Of a DNA stretch of 42,364 nt, positions 32,536-42,300 are shown piece after piece (within the stretch, counting starts at the first letter, position 1; each line of letters opens with the position of its first letter). Below the pieces are notes generated by a model. The model was not told where the DNA came from and did not search any database. It saw nothing but the letters and a program-made list of their open reading frames with translations. This DNA comes from Stercoripulliclostridium_A sp963642145 (GTDB lineage: Bacteria > Bacillota > Clostridia > Christensenellales > DTU072): assembly GCA_963642145.1 (NCBI GenBank), contig CAVIFU010000010.1, positions 1-42,364 on the forward strand, written 5' to 3'. A program made the position numbers and the translations under genes.

Positions 32536-32564
32536 ATTATATTCCGCATACACGTCGTTGTCAA
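32536..32564 (-). promoter_or_regulatory. Promoter of the metal-export operon
   Basis: Minus-strand TTGACA (32564-32559) and TATAAT (32541-32536) are separated by exactly 17 bp, a perfect consensus. A strong promoter held off by a repressor is typical of metal-inducible operons. Confidence 0.9.
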
Positions 32565-32703
32565 CGGTTTTTTATAAATTTTCAAAAATTTTCAAAAACT
32601 CCGAAAAGCGATGCCCGTGGGGCGCATATTCCGAACGAACGCGGTAAATTCGACGGCGATTTACATTTATATTATTGTACGCGCGAGGGGCGGAAGAAAA
32701 ATC

Positions 32704-32797
32704 CGAAATAAATTTCACAAAAGTTAGTAAAAATCATTGACAAGCAATAGGAATAATTATATACTACTATCGTTATAAATGCGAAACAAATTTCATA
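32704..32797. repeat. Paired 16-bp elements flanking the feo promoter
   Basis: CGAAATAAATTTCACA (32704-32719) and CGAAACAAATTTCATA (32782-32797) match at 14 of 16 positions and are 78 bp apart. Each core is an inverted repeat (GAAA...TTTC). One copy lies upstream of the -35 element and the other downstream of the transcription start. They are candidate binding sites for an iron-responsive regulator, but neither matches a Fur or DtxR consensus that I recognise. Confidence 0.5.
32737..32765 (+). promoter_or_regulatory. Promoter of the feo operon
   Basis: TTGACA at 32737-32742 and TATACT at 32760-32765 are separated by 17 bp. The expected start is about 32772, giving a leader of about 46 nt that contains one of the paired 16-bp elements and the GGAGGG ribosome binding site. 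Confidence 0.85.
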
Positions 32798-32817
32798 TTC
32801 ATAAACGGAGGGCGAAC

Positions 32818-33030
32818 ATGCCATTAGTTGTAGCACCGATAGGAAAGAGCGTGAGGATAGTCAAAATCCTTGCGGACGAAAAAACGAAGAAGCATTTGGA
32901 GAATCTCGGTTTGACCATAGATTCCAATCTTACGGTATTATCGTCGAGCGGCGGTAGCATCATATGTCTTGTCAAGGACGGCAGGCTGGCGCTTGACCAA
33001 AATATAGCGACAAAAATACTCATAGCATAA
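32818..33030 (+). CDS. feoA: FeoA-family small protein (first copy)
   Basis: A 70-residue protein with the SH3-like FeoA fold pattern: a short beta-rich chain with KHLENLGLTIDSNLTVLSSSGG corresponding to the R-L-x2-MG-(x)-PG region of FeoA. I start it at ATG 32818, preceded by GGAGGG (32807-32812); an upstream in-frame ATG lies in the leader without a ribosome binding site. FeoA proteins assist FeoB-driven ferrous iron uptake in the cytosol. This copy is the more diverged of the two and lacks the typical M-G-x-x-P-G-A segment. It is the first gene of the feo operon. Confidence 0.8.
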   Translation: MPLVVAPIGKSVRIVKILADEKTKKHLENLGLTIDSNLTVLSSSGGSIICLVKDGRLALDQNIATKILIA

Positions 33031-33042
33031 TCGGAGGTTTGT

Positions 33043-33279
33043 ATGGAAAAGAAACTCAGTGAATTTGCTATCGGAGAGAGCGGAACCATACGCTTAGTAG
33101 GCGGCGACGGCAAGATCAGGCGTCGTCTGTTCGATATGGGCGTTACTCCCGGAGCGCAAGTGTATCTACGTAAGCGCGCGCCTTTGGGCGATCCCATCGA
33201 GGTAACCATCAGGGGATACGAACTTACGTTACGTAGCAGTGAAGCGTCTGTTGTTACGATGGAGGTAGCCGACAAATGA
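33043..33279 (+). CDS. feoA: FeoA-family small protein (second copy)
   Basis: A 78-residue protein with the canonical FeoA pattern: LVGGDGKIRRRLFDMGVTPGAQVYLRKRAPLGDPIEVTIRGYELTLR would be the core, of which RRLFDMGVTPG and GDPIEV are the landmarks. FeoA is thought to bind or regulate the FeoB G-protein domain. GGAGG precedes the ATG, and the gene overlaps feoB by 4 nt (ATGA), so translation is coupled. Two FeoA-like genes before feoB are common in Clostridia. Confidence 0.9.
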   Translation: MEKKLSEFAIGESGTIRLVGGDGKIRRRLFDMGVTPGAQVYLRKRAPLGDPIEVTIRGYELTLRSSEASVVTMEVADK

Positions 33280-36014
33280 AAAAATTCGCATTGGCAGGCA
33301 ACCCTAATTGCGGCAAGACGACGTTGTTCAATTCTCTTACCGGATCTACCGCCCACGTAGGCAACTGGCCCGGCGTAACGGTAGACAAAAAAGAGGGCGT
33401 ATACAAAAAGTGCGCCGAACCCGTATCGATAATAGATCTTCCCGGCATATACTCTTTGAGTCCGTATACTCCGGAAGAAGTTATCTCGCGTAACTACATT
33501 TTGGATGAGAAGCCGGATTGCATCATCAACATCGTAGACGCAACCAACCTCGAACGCAACCTATATCTCACCACGCAGATTATGGAAATAGACGTTCCGA
33601 TGGTTATCGCGCTCAACATGATGGACGAGGTCGAAAAGAGCGGTGACAGCATCGACGCCAAAAAGCTCGAGAGCAAGATAGGTCTTCCCGTTGTTCCGAT
33701 TTCCGCGCTTAAAGAAAAGGGGCTCGACGAACTCATGAGTCGCGCGTACGAAGCGTCACTCAAACCGAGAGTAGGCACCACCGTTTTGGAAGGTACCGAC
33801 CTCATGCACCTCATTAACGATTGCAAGATAGCCCTTGAAGGACAAGGCATAGAGAACGCGTTGTTCCACGCGGTCAAACTTGTAGAGCTTGACGAGTTGG
33901 AGGTGAGCGCGCATCCGAGTTCCGCCACGATGGTGGAGGAATTCAAAAAGACCTTCAAAAACGATACTTTCGGCACGGATTTTGAGGCAATAGTTGCGGA
34001 TAGCCGTTACAAATACATATCCAAGCATTATTCTTCCGTACTTACCAAAAACGAGAAGGCAAACAAAGAGAAGCTGTCTAAGTCCGACAAAGCGGACAAA
34101 GTACTTACCCATAAGGTATGGGGCATCCCGATCTTCCTTGTGATATTGTTCCTTGTGTTCCACTTGACGTTTGCAGAGGACTTTTTATTCCTCGGAGCCG
34201 CAGGCGTATTCGATAAAGACGTAGTTGCCTACGACGCAAGCGGTAACGCGATTACCGAGTATTATGACGCGAGTGGCAAAAAGCTTGATACGATATCCAC
34301 AAATGACGACGGCGAGGTCGTGGCGCTCTACGACAAAAACGGCAAAGAGTACACCGTATTCTACGATGAAGACGGACACGAAGCCGAGCTTACCGTAGAG
34401 GACGGCGCCATTACGGCGGTAGAAGCCATACCTTACGCATATGCGGACAAGAACGGCAAAACCCCCATCAAGGCGTTCTACGACAAAGACGGCAACGAAC
34501 TCACCGTGCTGACGGACGCGAAAGGCGAACTTGTCAAACTCTACGACGTCAACCACAATGAATACACCACGGTATACACCGCCGACGGTTACGAAGCGGA
34601 AATATCCGTAGACGAAGAGGGTAAGTTCGCTGAAGCCGCATACGCAAGCATCATAGACGAGTACTGTGCGGGAGTCAACGTACACACGTTCTTCGGATAC
34701 GAAGAGGGCATTTACTCTCCGGGCGTCATACTTGCGAACACATTTACGGCGTTTACAGACCTCCTCAGCGCATGTGTGGAGCAAGGCTTAGCCGTAGCGG
34801 AAGCCCCTGAATGGGTAACCGGACTTATAGTTAACGGTATCCTTGGCGGACTGTTTGCCGTTCTCGGATTCTTACCGCAAATCCTTGTGTTGTTCCTGTT
34901 CTTCTCCATTTTGGAAGACAGCGGATATATGGCGCGCGTTGCGTTCATACTTGACAGAATATTCCGCAAGTTCGGGCTTTCCGGCAGAGCTTTCATGCCT
35001 ATGATAATGGGCTTTGGTTGCTCGGTACCGGCGTTTATTAACACTCGTACTCTTGCCGATAAGAACGAACGCGTTGCGACCATTAGGGTAATACCGTTCT
35101 TCAGTTGCGGCGCCAAGTTGCCTATTCTTACGGCGATTGCAGGCGGCATAGCGACGATGTGGGGATTCAAGAATCCCGATATAATTACCTATTGCATGTA
35201 CCTACTCGGCGTATGCGTGGCGATAGCAAGCGTATTGCTCATGAGGAACACCACGATGAAAGGCGAAGTGCCTCCGTTCATTATGGAGCTACCCGCATAC
35301 CATCTGCCGCAACCCAAGAACCTTGCGTTGCACCTGTGGGACAAGACCAAGCACTTTGTCAAGAAGGCGTTCACTATCATATTCGCGTCCACGATAGTGA
35401 TATGGTTTATCAGCCACTTTGGTTGGGGATGGAATTATCTCCCGGACGAGAAGATCAACGAGAGCATTTTGGCAGGGCTCGGCAAGCTGATACAGCCGTT
35501 GTTCACGCCTCTCGGATTCGGATCGCAACTTAACGCAAACGGATGGGTCTTTGTAGTAGCGGCGCTTACAGGACTTATAGCCAAAGAGAACGTTATAGCC
35601 ACGTTTGGCACGCTCGGCGCATGTCTTGCGCAAGGCATGATAGACGTAGAGGCAGACGGCGGCATCGCGGCGGCAGTTGCGATGATCAAGGGCACCGGCA
35701 TAACGGCGCCTGCGCTTATAGCCTTCATAGCGTTCAACATGCTGACGATACCTTGCTTTGCGGCAGTAGCTACGGCTAAGGCAGAGCTCCCGGACGAGAA
35801 ATCTTTCCGCAACACGTTGTTATTCTGGGTAGGCACGTCATACATAGTATCGACGATGATATACGTAATAGGCACCGCATGGTGGACGGTATTCATTTTT
35901 GCGGCTATCTGGGCGGCGATAATAGCGATAATCGTGCTTGACAACAAAGGCGTTATAAGCGTAGCCGAATGGGGCAAAAAAGTCAAAGCGTTATTCGCCA
36001 AGAAGAGCAAATAG
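33276..36014 (+). CDS. feoB: Ferrous iron transporter FeoB with an enlarged external loop
   Basis: FeoB imports Fe2+ across the inner membrane and has a cytosolic GTPase domain at its N-terminus. The G motifs are intact: GNPNCGKT (residues 8-15), DLPG (54-57), NMMD (114-117) and ISALKEKG. Membrane gate motifs are present (MIMGFGCSVPA and PFFSCGAKLPILTAIAG). At 912 residues it is roughly 200 longer than typical Firmicute FeoB. The excess lies between the first membrane segment (about residues 283-300) and the second (from about 515), in the first extracytoplasmic loop. That insertion contains two copies of a repeat of about 60 residues rich in Y-D-x-x-G units. It is in frame and flanked by intact gates, so it is not a pseudogene. 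Confidence 0.95.
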   Translation: MKKFALAGNPNCGKTTLFNSLTGSTAHVGNWPGVTVDKKEGVYKKCAEPVSIIDLPGIYSLSPYTPEEVISRNYILDEKPDCIINIVDATNLERNLYLTTQIMEIDVPMVIALNMMDEVEKSGDSIDAKKLESKIGLPVVPISALKEKGLDELMSRAYEASLKPRVGTTVLEGTDLMHLINDCKIALEGQGIENALFHAVKLVELDELEVSAHPSSATMVEEFKKTFKNDTFGTDFEAIVADSRYKYISKHYSSVLTKNEKANKEKLSKSDKADKVLTHKVWGIPIFLVILFLVFHLTFAEDFLFLGAAGVFDKDVVAYDASGNAITEYYDASGKKLDTISTNDDGEVVALYDKNGKEYTVFYDEDGHEAELTVEDGAITAVEAIPYAYADKNGKTPIKAFYDKDGNELTVLTDAKGELVKLYDVNHNEYTTVYTADGYEAEISVDEEGKFAEAAYASIIDEYCAGVNVHTFFGYEEGIYSPGVILANTFTAFTDLLSACVEQGLAVAEAPEWVTGLIVNGILGGLFAVLGFLPQILVLFLFFSILEDSGYMARVAFILDRIFRKFGLSGRAFMPMIMGFGCSVPAFINTRTLADKNERVATIRVIPFFSCGAKLPILTAIAGGIATMWGFKNPDIITYCMYLLGVCVAIASVLLMRNTTMKGEVPPFIMELPAYHLPQPKNLALHLWDKTKHFVKKAFTIIFASTIVIWFISHFGWGWNYLPDEKINESILAGLGKLIQPLFTPLGFGSQLNANGWVFVVAALTGLIAKENVIATFGTLGACLAQGMIDVEADGGIAAAVAMIKGTGITAPALIAFIAFNMLTIPCFAAVATAKAELPDEKSFRNTLLFWVGTSYIVSTMIYVIGTAWWTVFIFAAIWAAIIAIIVLDNKGVISVAEWGKKVKALFAKKSK
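34251..34646 (+). repeat. Tandem Y-D-x-x-G repeats inside the FeoB external loop
   Basis: Two homologous segments are encoded at about 34251-34430 (FeoB residues from 326) and 34467-34646 (residues from 398). They align without large gaps: YYDASGKKLDTIS with FYDKDGNELTVLT, then LYDKNGKEYTVFYDEDGHEAEL with LYDVNHNEYTTVYTADGYEAEI. A partial unit (YDASGNA) precedes them. The acidic, Tyr/Asp/Gly-rich composition suggests a small beta-structure facing the outside. No known domain name is assigned. Confidence 0.75.
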
Positions 36015-36026
36015 GAGAACCTCAAA

Positions 36027-36260
36027 ATGACGCCACTCGAAATAGTAGTAATAATAATGTGCGTTTTGGTGGTAGGCGGAGTCGCGTTCGGTGCGATAAT
36101 CCGCAAGAAAAAAGGTAAATCGAGCTGTGGCTCGGGATGTGCGGGATGCCCCTATGCGGGGTCGTGCAGGACGAGAAACGGCGCAAAGCAAACAACAATG
36201 GTTACGTCCGCAGAAGCGACCGAAGCCGACAAGGCAAAGGAACCCGACGCGGAAAAGTAA
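36027..36260 (+). CDS. FeoB-associated Cys-rich membrane protein
   Basis: A 77-residue protein with one N-terminal membrane segment (residues from about 4 to 25), a basic RKKKGK stop-transfer and a cysteine cluster, SSCGSGCAGCPYAGSC, near residues 33-48. This matches the small FeoB-associated Cys-rich family found after feoB in Clostridia and other anaerobes. Its role is not established; binding or passing iron at the membrane exit of FeoB is a common proposal. AGGAGA precedes the ATG, 12 nt after feoB. It is the last gene of the operon. Confidence 0.9.
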   Translation: MTPLEIVVIIMCVLVVGGVAFGAIIRKKKGKSSCGSGCAGCPYAGSCRTRNGAKQTTMVTSAEATEADKAKEPDAEK

Positions 36261-36278
36261 ACCGATATGTCCCTCCTC

Positions 36279-36307
36279 AAAAGTGGCTGTCGACGACAGC
36301 CACTTTT
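36279..36307. terminator. Bidirectional terminator between feo and the giant MBG gene
   Basis: AAAAGTGGCTGTCG (36279-36292) and CGACAGCCACTTTT (36294-36307) are perfect 14-bp inverted arms. The A-tract on one side and T-tract on the other make the hairpin usable by both convergent units. The region from here to 36384 holds nothing else I can identify. Confidence 0.85.
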
Positions 36308-36384
36308 CTATGCGTACCGTGGGGCGCTGATATACACCCATAGATGGTAAGTTCAAGAGGGTACTATTGTATGAATAATAATTC

Positions 36385-39300
36385 TCACGCGCGCTTGCGG
36401 AACATAAATACAATCAGCGCGATGATTGTTATCAGTCCGACGCCGCCGAGCACGTAGTACAGCACGCCGAGACCTATTGTAGTTTCTTCGACGAACGCGA
36501 ATCCCGTAAGCCCGGTTGTTTCTATCGTGATATAGCCGTCCGTTACTTCATACACGCCCATGGTGCAAACGTTATTCTCATCGGAGACGATGACCTTGAC
36601 GGTTTCGTTGCCCTTTAAGCTTGTAGGGACCTTGATTTTGAGTGTATTGTTGCCGTCGAGGGCGGTAAGCTCATCGCCGACGGTACCTATTGAGAACGCG
36701 CCGACGATCTTTTGGTTAGAGGACAGGAGGGAACTCATATTCTCGTCATTTTGCGGTAATTTTTTCATACCGATCTTGACATCGGGATCGAAGCCGGAGT
36801 CATTTTCGACAACGACGTCTATGCCGGAGTCTTCGGTGACGATGACGTCGCGCCTAATGGTAATGGTTACGAACACGCTTTCGGGCGCGTAATATTCCTT
36901 GGTCTCATTGGCGGTGAGTTCGACGTAATACTTACCTGCATCGGTGAACGTGTTGGGCACGACATTGCCGTCGATGCGACAAATAATCGTAGCGCCGCTC
37001 GAGCATTCCGCGACGATGGCGTAGAACGTGCCGTCATAGACCTTGGTAACGGAGGAATTCGCCACGGTAATGGTGGCGCGGTACTTCTTCACGGTGTAGA
37101 TGCCGTTGACAAAGGTTACGTCGTAATCTTTGTTATCGCAGGTAGCGGTCAAAGCGTACTCGCCCATAGCGGAGCCGGGCGCCTTATTTATGGAAATATC
37201 GAGGGTATCGCCTGCGAGGACGGAGCCTTCGGTAATTTCGTAAGCGTTCTGGTTGACGACGACGTCCTGACCGTATTCACTCGATTGCGCGTTGAGTGTG
37301 ACGGTGACGGGGCGCGGAGCGACGGTATACTTTGCGTTTACGAAGGTGATATCGTAGTTTGCGCCGCTTACCGTGCCGAGGGTGATGTCGTACTCACCGA
37401 CGTGTGCGCCGATGTTGCATTGCAGTTCGCCGTCCAAAACGTCGCCGTTGACGAGTCCTTCGCCGAGATCGGAAGTTACGGTGTAGGTAAGGGCGACGTG
37501 CGGTTCGCCGTACACGGAGGAAACTTTATCGGGAATGAGGTTTACGGGGCGTTTGCTTACGGTAAACGTCGCGTTACCGCCGAGGGTGATGTCGTAGTTG
37601 GGGTTGTTTTCGACAAGCGTGCCGAGCGTGACGGCGTGAGTGCCGAACTCATAGCTTTGCGACGTGAGCTCGCCGAGTAGTGTTTCGCCTTGCGCGAGTG
37701 AACCGCTCGTTACGGTGTAAGCGATGGTTGCGCGTTGTTCGCCGTAGACTTGCGATGTTGTTTGATCGGGAGTTACGGTAAGGCGACGTTTGGTTATTGT
37801 CAGTTTGGCTTCCTCAAAGGTGATGTCGTAGTTGGGGTTATTCTCGTTTGTGAGGGTGCCTTGCGGAATGACGTATTCGCCTACGTTCTTGACGTCTAAC
37901 TTACCGAGTTCGCCGATGAGCGGATATTTGCCGTAGACTTTGCCGGTGACGGTTAGCGTAAACGCGGGTATATCGTCGCCGTATTCGACGGTTATAGCCA
38001 CGGGAGCCACGGTGACGGGAGCCCTGTTTACGGTGTAAGTGCCGTTTTGGAGAGTCACATCGTAATTGTCATTGGTCACGAAATCGTCGGAATAGGACAG
38101 CGCGATGTTATACTTGCCGGCGAGCACGGGGCGCGCGTCGGACTCGAAGCCTTCTACGGTAATTTGGAGAGTCGGAGCTTCTCCTTCGAGGAATCCTTGC
38201 GCGGTGTAAGTAAGCTCGTCTGCGTGTTTGGAGCCGTTGAAGTCAACGGTGATGTCGGTTGCGGTTACCGTGACGGCTTTGCGCGTAACGGTGAAGGTAT
38301 CAGTCTTCGCGCCATCCGCAATTGTTACCGAGTAGTTATCGTTGAGGGACTTAACGCCGATCAGGTTGTAGGTACCCACATTCGAGCCGTCTTCGCGAGT
38401 AAATACAACGTCGAAGGTTTCGTCTTCGATGCCGTTGACGGTTTGCGTGAGGTCGGGATCGAGTTCTCCGTAAGTTTTGGAGAAGGTTTCGGGCGCAACG
38501 GATACGGCTTTGGGAGCGATCGCATACGCGTCTTTTGCCGTCTCGGAGAGGGAAACGGTATAGTCGGCGTTATCCGAGCTAATATCTACGTAATCGTAAG
38601 TAGCGGCGTTCTCGCCGATTTCTCTCGTAAGGGTCAGGGTGATGACGTCTTCGCCGAGACCGTTTTGGGTGAAAATGAAGTTTTCTTCTTTGTCCGCTTC
38701 ACCGTAGACCTTGGTGCGTTTGGCTGAGTCAATGGTAGTTACGTCGAACGCGCCCAAATCATAGGGCTTGACGGTAACGTATATCACCAAGCTTACGCCC
38801 TTGTAGTTTGTGGTAGTAGGCACTATTACGGTGACTTCGTAGTCGCCGACGTGCACATATCCGTCGCTTACCTTGCCGTTCACGCGGTACGAGAGCGATA
38901 CGTCGGTATCCCCGGTGGTTATTCGGGCTTTGACGTTTTGAGGCTCGCCGTTGTAGGTTGCGTCAAGGTAGTATTTGCCGTCGTCCTTGGTTTCGACGCC
39001 CTCTACCGATACGATGGTTTCGGCTTGCGTGATTACGAACTTATTGTATTGGATTTCCTTGGTGAACTTGTAGTTTTTGAGTATATCTTTGCCGTTTTCG
39101 TCATACTTAAAGTCGAACGAGTACGCGCCCACGTCTTCGCCCGTCGCGCGAGTAAGCGTAATGTACGGGGAGGGGTCATAACCCTTGACGAACGCATTGC
39201 CCGTAGCGCCTTGTCCGACGGTGGCGGTATACTTGAATTCGCCGTCGGTCTCGCCGTAAATCTTTTTCGCGTTTGCCGGCGGTGTGAGCGTTACGGGGCG

Positions 39301-42300
39301 CGCGGTCACGGTATACTTACCGGACTTGTAGGCGATGTCGTAGTTGGGGTTATTGTCGTTAGTCAGCGTGCCTTGCTTGATTTCGTATACGCCTACGGTA
39401 TAGTTGACGTCATCGTCAAGCGCGACGTCGCCCGCGAGGGCATCGCCTTTTACGAGTTGCGCCGAAGAGTATCTGTATGTAAGCGGTAAGCGCGTTTCGC
39501 CAAAGACTTGCGACACGTTGTTGGCGGTTACGGTAATGGGTCTACGAGTAATCTCGTAGTAATACGTCGTTTTGCTGTTCTCCCAAGCGTAGGTTACGGC
39601 GTAGTTGGGGTTATTGGTAGAGAGCAACGTACCGGCGGTTACGTTGTAGTATCCGACATTCTTTCCGGCTGCGCGAGAGAGACTTCCGGTAAGCGTGTCT
39701 TTGTAGGCAAGTCCCATGCCTTCTACGGTGTAGCCGATCGCCACGTCCCTGTTGCCGTATACGGAAGAGGCGGATACATATTTAGTTTCGTTGCCGTCCG
39801 TAACTTCGGTATACGTCGGTACGATGGTTATCTCACGCGGACCTATCACGAAGAAGTATTCTTGTGACAAAGCAAAGGAATAGTTCGGATTTAACGTCGG
39901 TAGGTTGCCGAGAGTTATAGTATAGGTACCCACTCCCGACGCTTCGGGATTTGTGCGAGAAAGTTTGGAGTCCTCGTTAAGCCCTTTTCCGTTTATGAGA
40001 GGGGTGTCGGCGGAGACCTCGAATCCGAACGTTTCAGCGTTTCCGTAAATTCCGTAGATCTTGTTTTCTTCAACCACTCCGGTTACTTTGATGGTTATCG
40101 GCTTTTGCGTGATTATCAGTTTACCGGAATCGGTGGCAAGCTGTACGTCATAGAAGTCGGACGAAATTGTCGTGGTAGTCGTGCCGTCGGAGTTGGTTAT
40201 CGTACCGATGACCATGCCGTACGTGCCGACGTTGAGGATTCCGTCTTCGGGCACCGTGGTATTCAGAACAAGGTATCCGGATATGCCGGTTTTGGCGTCA
40301 TTCAGCTTGATTTGCTCTTCGCTGGTTAGATCTGTTGCGGTATACGTTGCGTTCACTTCGTAGAACCCGTCGGAGTTTTGTTCAAACGTTGTTCCGTACG
40401 GGAATGTAATGCTTTCCGCCTTGATTACGGCAACGCGCTTACGTATGACGAACTTACCCGTACCCTCTACCGTTATATCGTAGTTCGGGTTGTTGTTTTT
40501 CATGGCGTCATCCGGCAGTATGTCATACCCGCCTATGGCAGAAGGCGTAGTTTCGCCACTGATTTTGGAGTTCGGTAGTCTTAATTCCCCGTTGAGCGTT
40601 TCGCCGTTCGGGAGCTCGGACGGAGCCGTGCTGAACTTAAAAGTAGTCGGTAGGTCATCTCCGTAGTATATGGTGACGCGAGCGGGGACTACTTTTACGG
40701 AGAGCTTGATAACTTCCAGATAAACGGCGGTATCGGCAAAGGTTATATTGTAATTGGCGTTTCGACCGTTTTCGTTATTTAGCGTTCCCTGTGTGATCTG
40801 ATATGTTCCGACAGGGGATACCGCAGTTGCTTCGCATGCCAATTTACCTTCCAAATAATCTCCCTTGACGATAGGGGAGCCGGTAAGATCGGAGCCGTTC
40901 AATTTAGTATCGTAGGTCAGATTGTATATGCCGTTGCCGTAGTCAACGATAACTTTTCTCGGCGTAATGAGTATCGGGCGCGCGATTATCGTATAGGTAC
41001 CGGAATTGATAGTTGCGGTGTAGTTAGCGTTTATCGTAGATTTGGACGCTTTTAGGCAATACGTGCCTACGCCGTTTTCGGTTGTAGCCAAAACGCTCTT
41101 GTCCTTTGCGCGTATGATTGTCAGTTGGAATAGCGTATTAAGCTTTGCTTGTAGCGCGTCCCCGGTGAGTTCCTTTTCGTTGTCATCCAAGATGTCGCAC
41201 GTGGCGTAATTATCGACGGTAAAGGCGGTATGGTCTATTACGATTTCCTCGCCGTATACGGAAGAATTGTTATTTATCGTGATTGTTACGGGTCGCGCGG
41301 TTATCGTATAGGTACCGGAATTGATAGTTGCGGTGTAGTTAGCGTTTATCGTAGATTTGGACGCTTTTAGGCAATACGTGCCTACGCTTATTTTGTCGGT
41401 AGGTTTAGTATCGTCCGCGCCTTCTTCCGCTTCCGTGCGTATGATTGTCAGTTGGAATAGCGTATTAAGCCTTGCTTGTAGCGCGTCCCCGGTGAGTTTA
41501 TTTCCGTTGTCATCCAAGATGTCGCATTCGGCGTAATTTTTGACGGTAAAGGCGGTGTCGCTTATTACGATTTCATCGCCGTATACGGAAGAATTGTCGT
41601 TTATCGTGATTGTTACTTCTCGCGCGGTTATCGTGTACGTTGCGCCCACATACGTTATCTCATAGTTATCGTTTTTGAGCTCTTCGCCGGATATATCGTA
41701 CTTCCCGCATTTGGAGCCCTTGACTGCCTCGCATGTCAGATTGCCAAAGGTGTCCTCCCCTACAAGTCCGCTGTTTTCATCACCCTCTAATTTGTCGGTT
41801 TCATAGGTAAGCGCATTGACCTCTTCACCGTATATAGAGCTTTTAGACTCTGCGGTTATTTTAATGGGGCGCGGCGTTATGGTTAAGGTTAGCTTTTGGT
41901 TGGCGGGAGCTATGTAATTGGTTGTGTTTGTCGGCGTAAATGCGATTTCCACCTCATAGGAAGTAGGTTCATTCTTGTCGTCGCGTTTCACGGTGGTAGG
42001 GATATCTCCGACAAAGCTCCAAGTACCTTCTACGGTGAGGTTGTTTTCTCCGTCCTCTACGTAGGTGTAAGCGTTATACACTGTGGCTTCGATGTCGGAA
42101 GCTTTGGTCTCTTGACCGTATATCTTTGTTATCTCTTTGATATTCAATATTTTGCATTCGGCTTGGTTTATTGTGTACGAAGCCGTTAGCGGAATATCTT
42201 TACCGTCATCGCCCTTAGCGAGCTCATAGTTACTCGTGGATGGTGCCGATATAGAGATGGTGTATTTTCCGGCGTTAATTATTTTGTCAGCGCCGTAGTT

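Larger units (their letters stand above)
32497..32817. other. Divergent intergenic region between the metal-export and iron-uptake operons
   Basis: This 321-bp gap holds the ArsR operon operator and promoter on its left and the feo promoter with flanking repeats on its right. Between them are a tandem ATTTTCAAAA repeat (about 32,577-32,600), a small inverted repeat GTAAAT/ATTTAC (32644-32649, 32659-32664) and otherwise nothing I can assign. No small gene with a ribosome binding site is evident. Confidence 0.7.

Noticed and set aside
32779..32817. Earlier ATG for the first FeoA protein
   Set aside because: No ribosome binding site precedes it, while GGAGGG lies at the right distance from the ATG at 32818. 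The extra residues do not resemble FeoA.
40975..41616. Possible CRISPR array because of near-identical spaced repeats
   Set aside because: The repeat is long (87 bp exact within a 315-327 bp unit), only two copies exist, and it lies inside a coding frame as MBG units.
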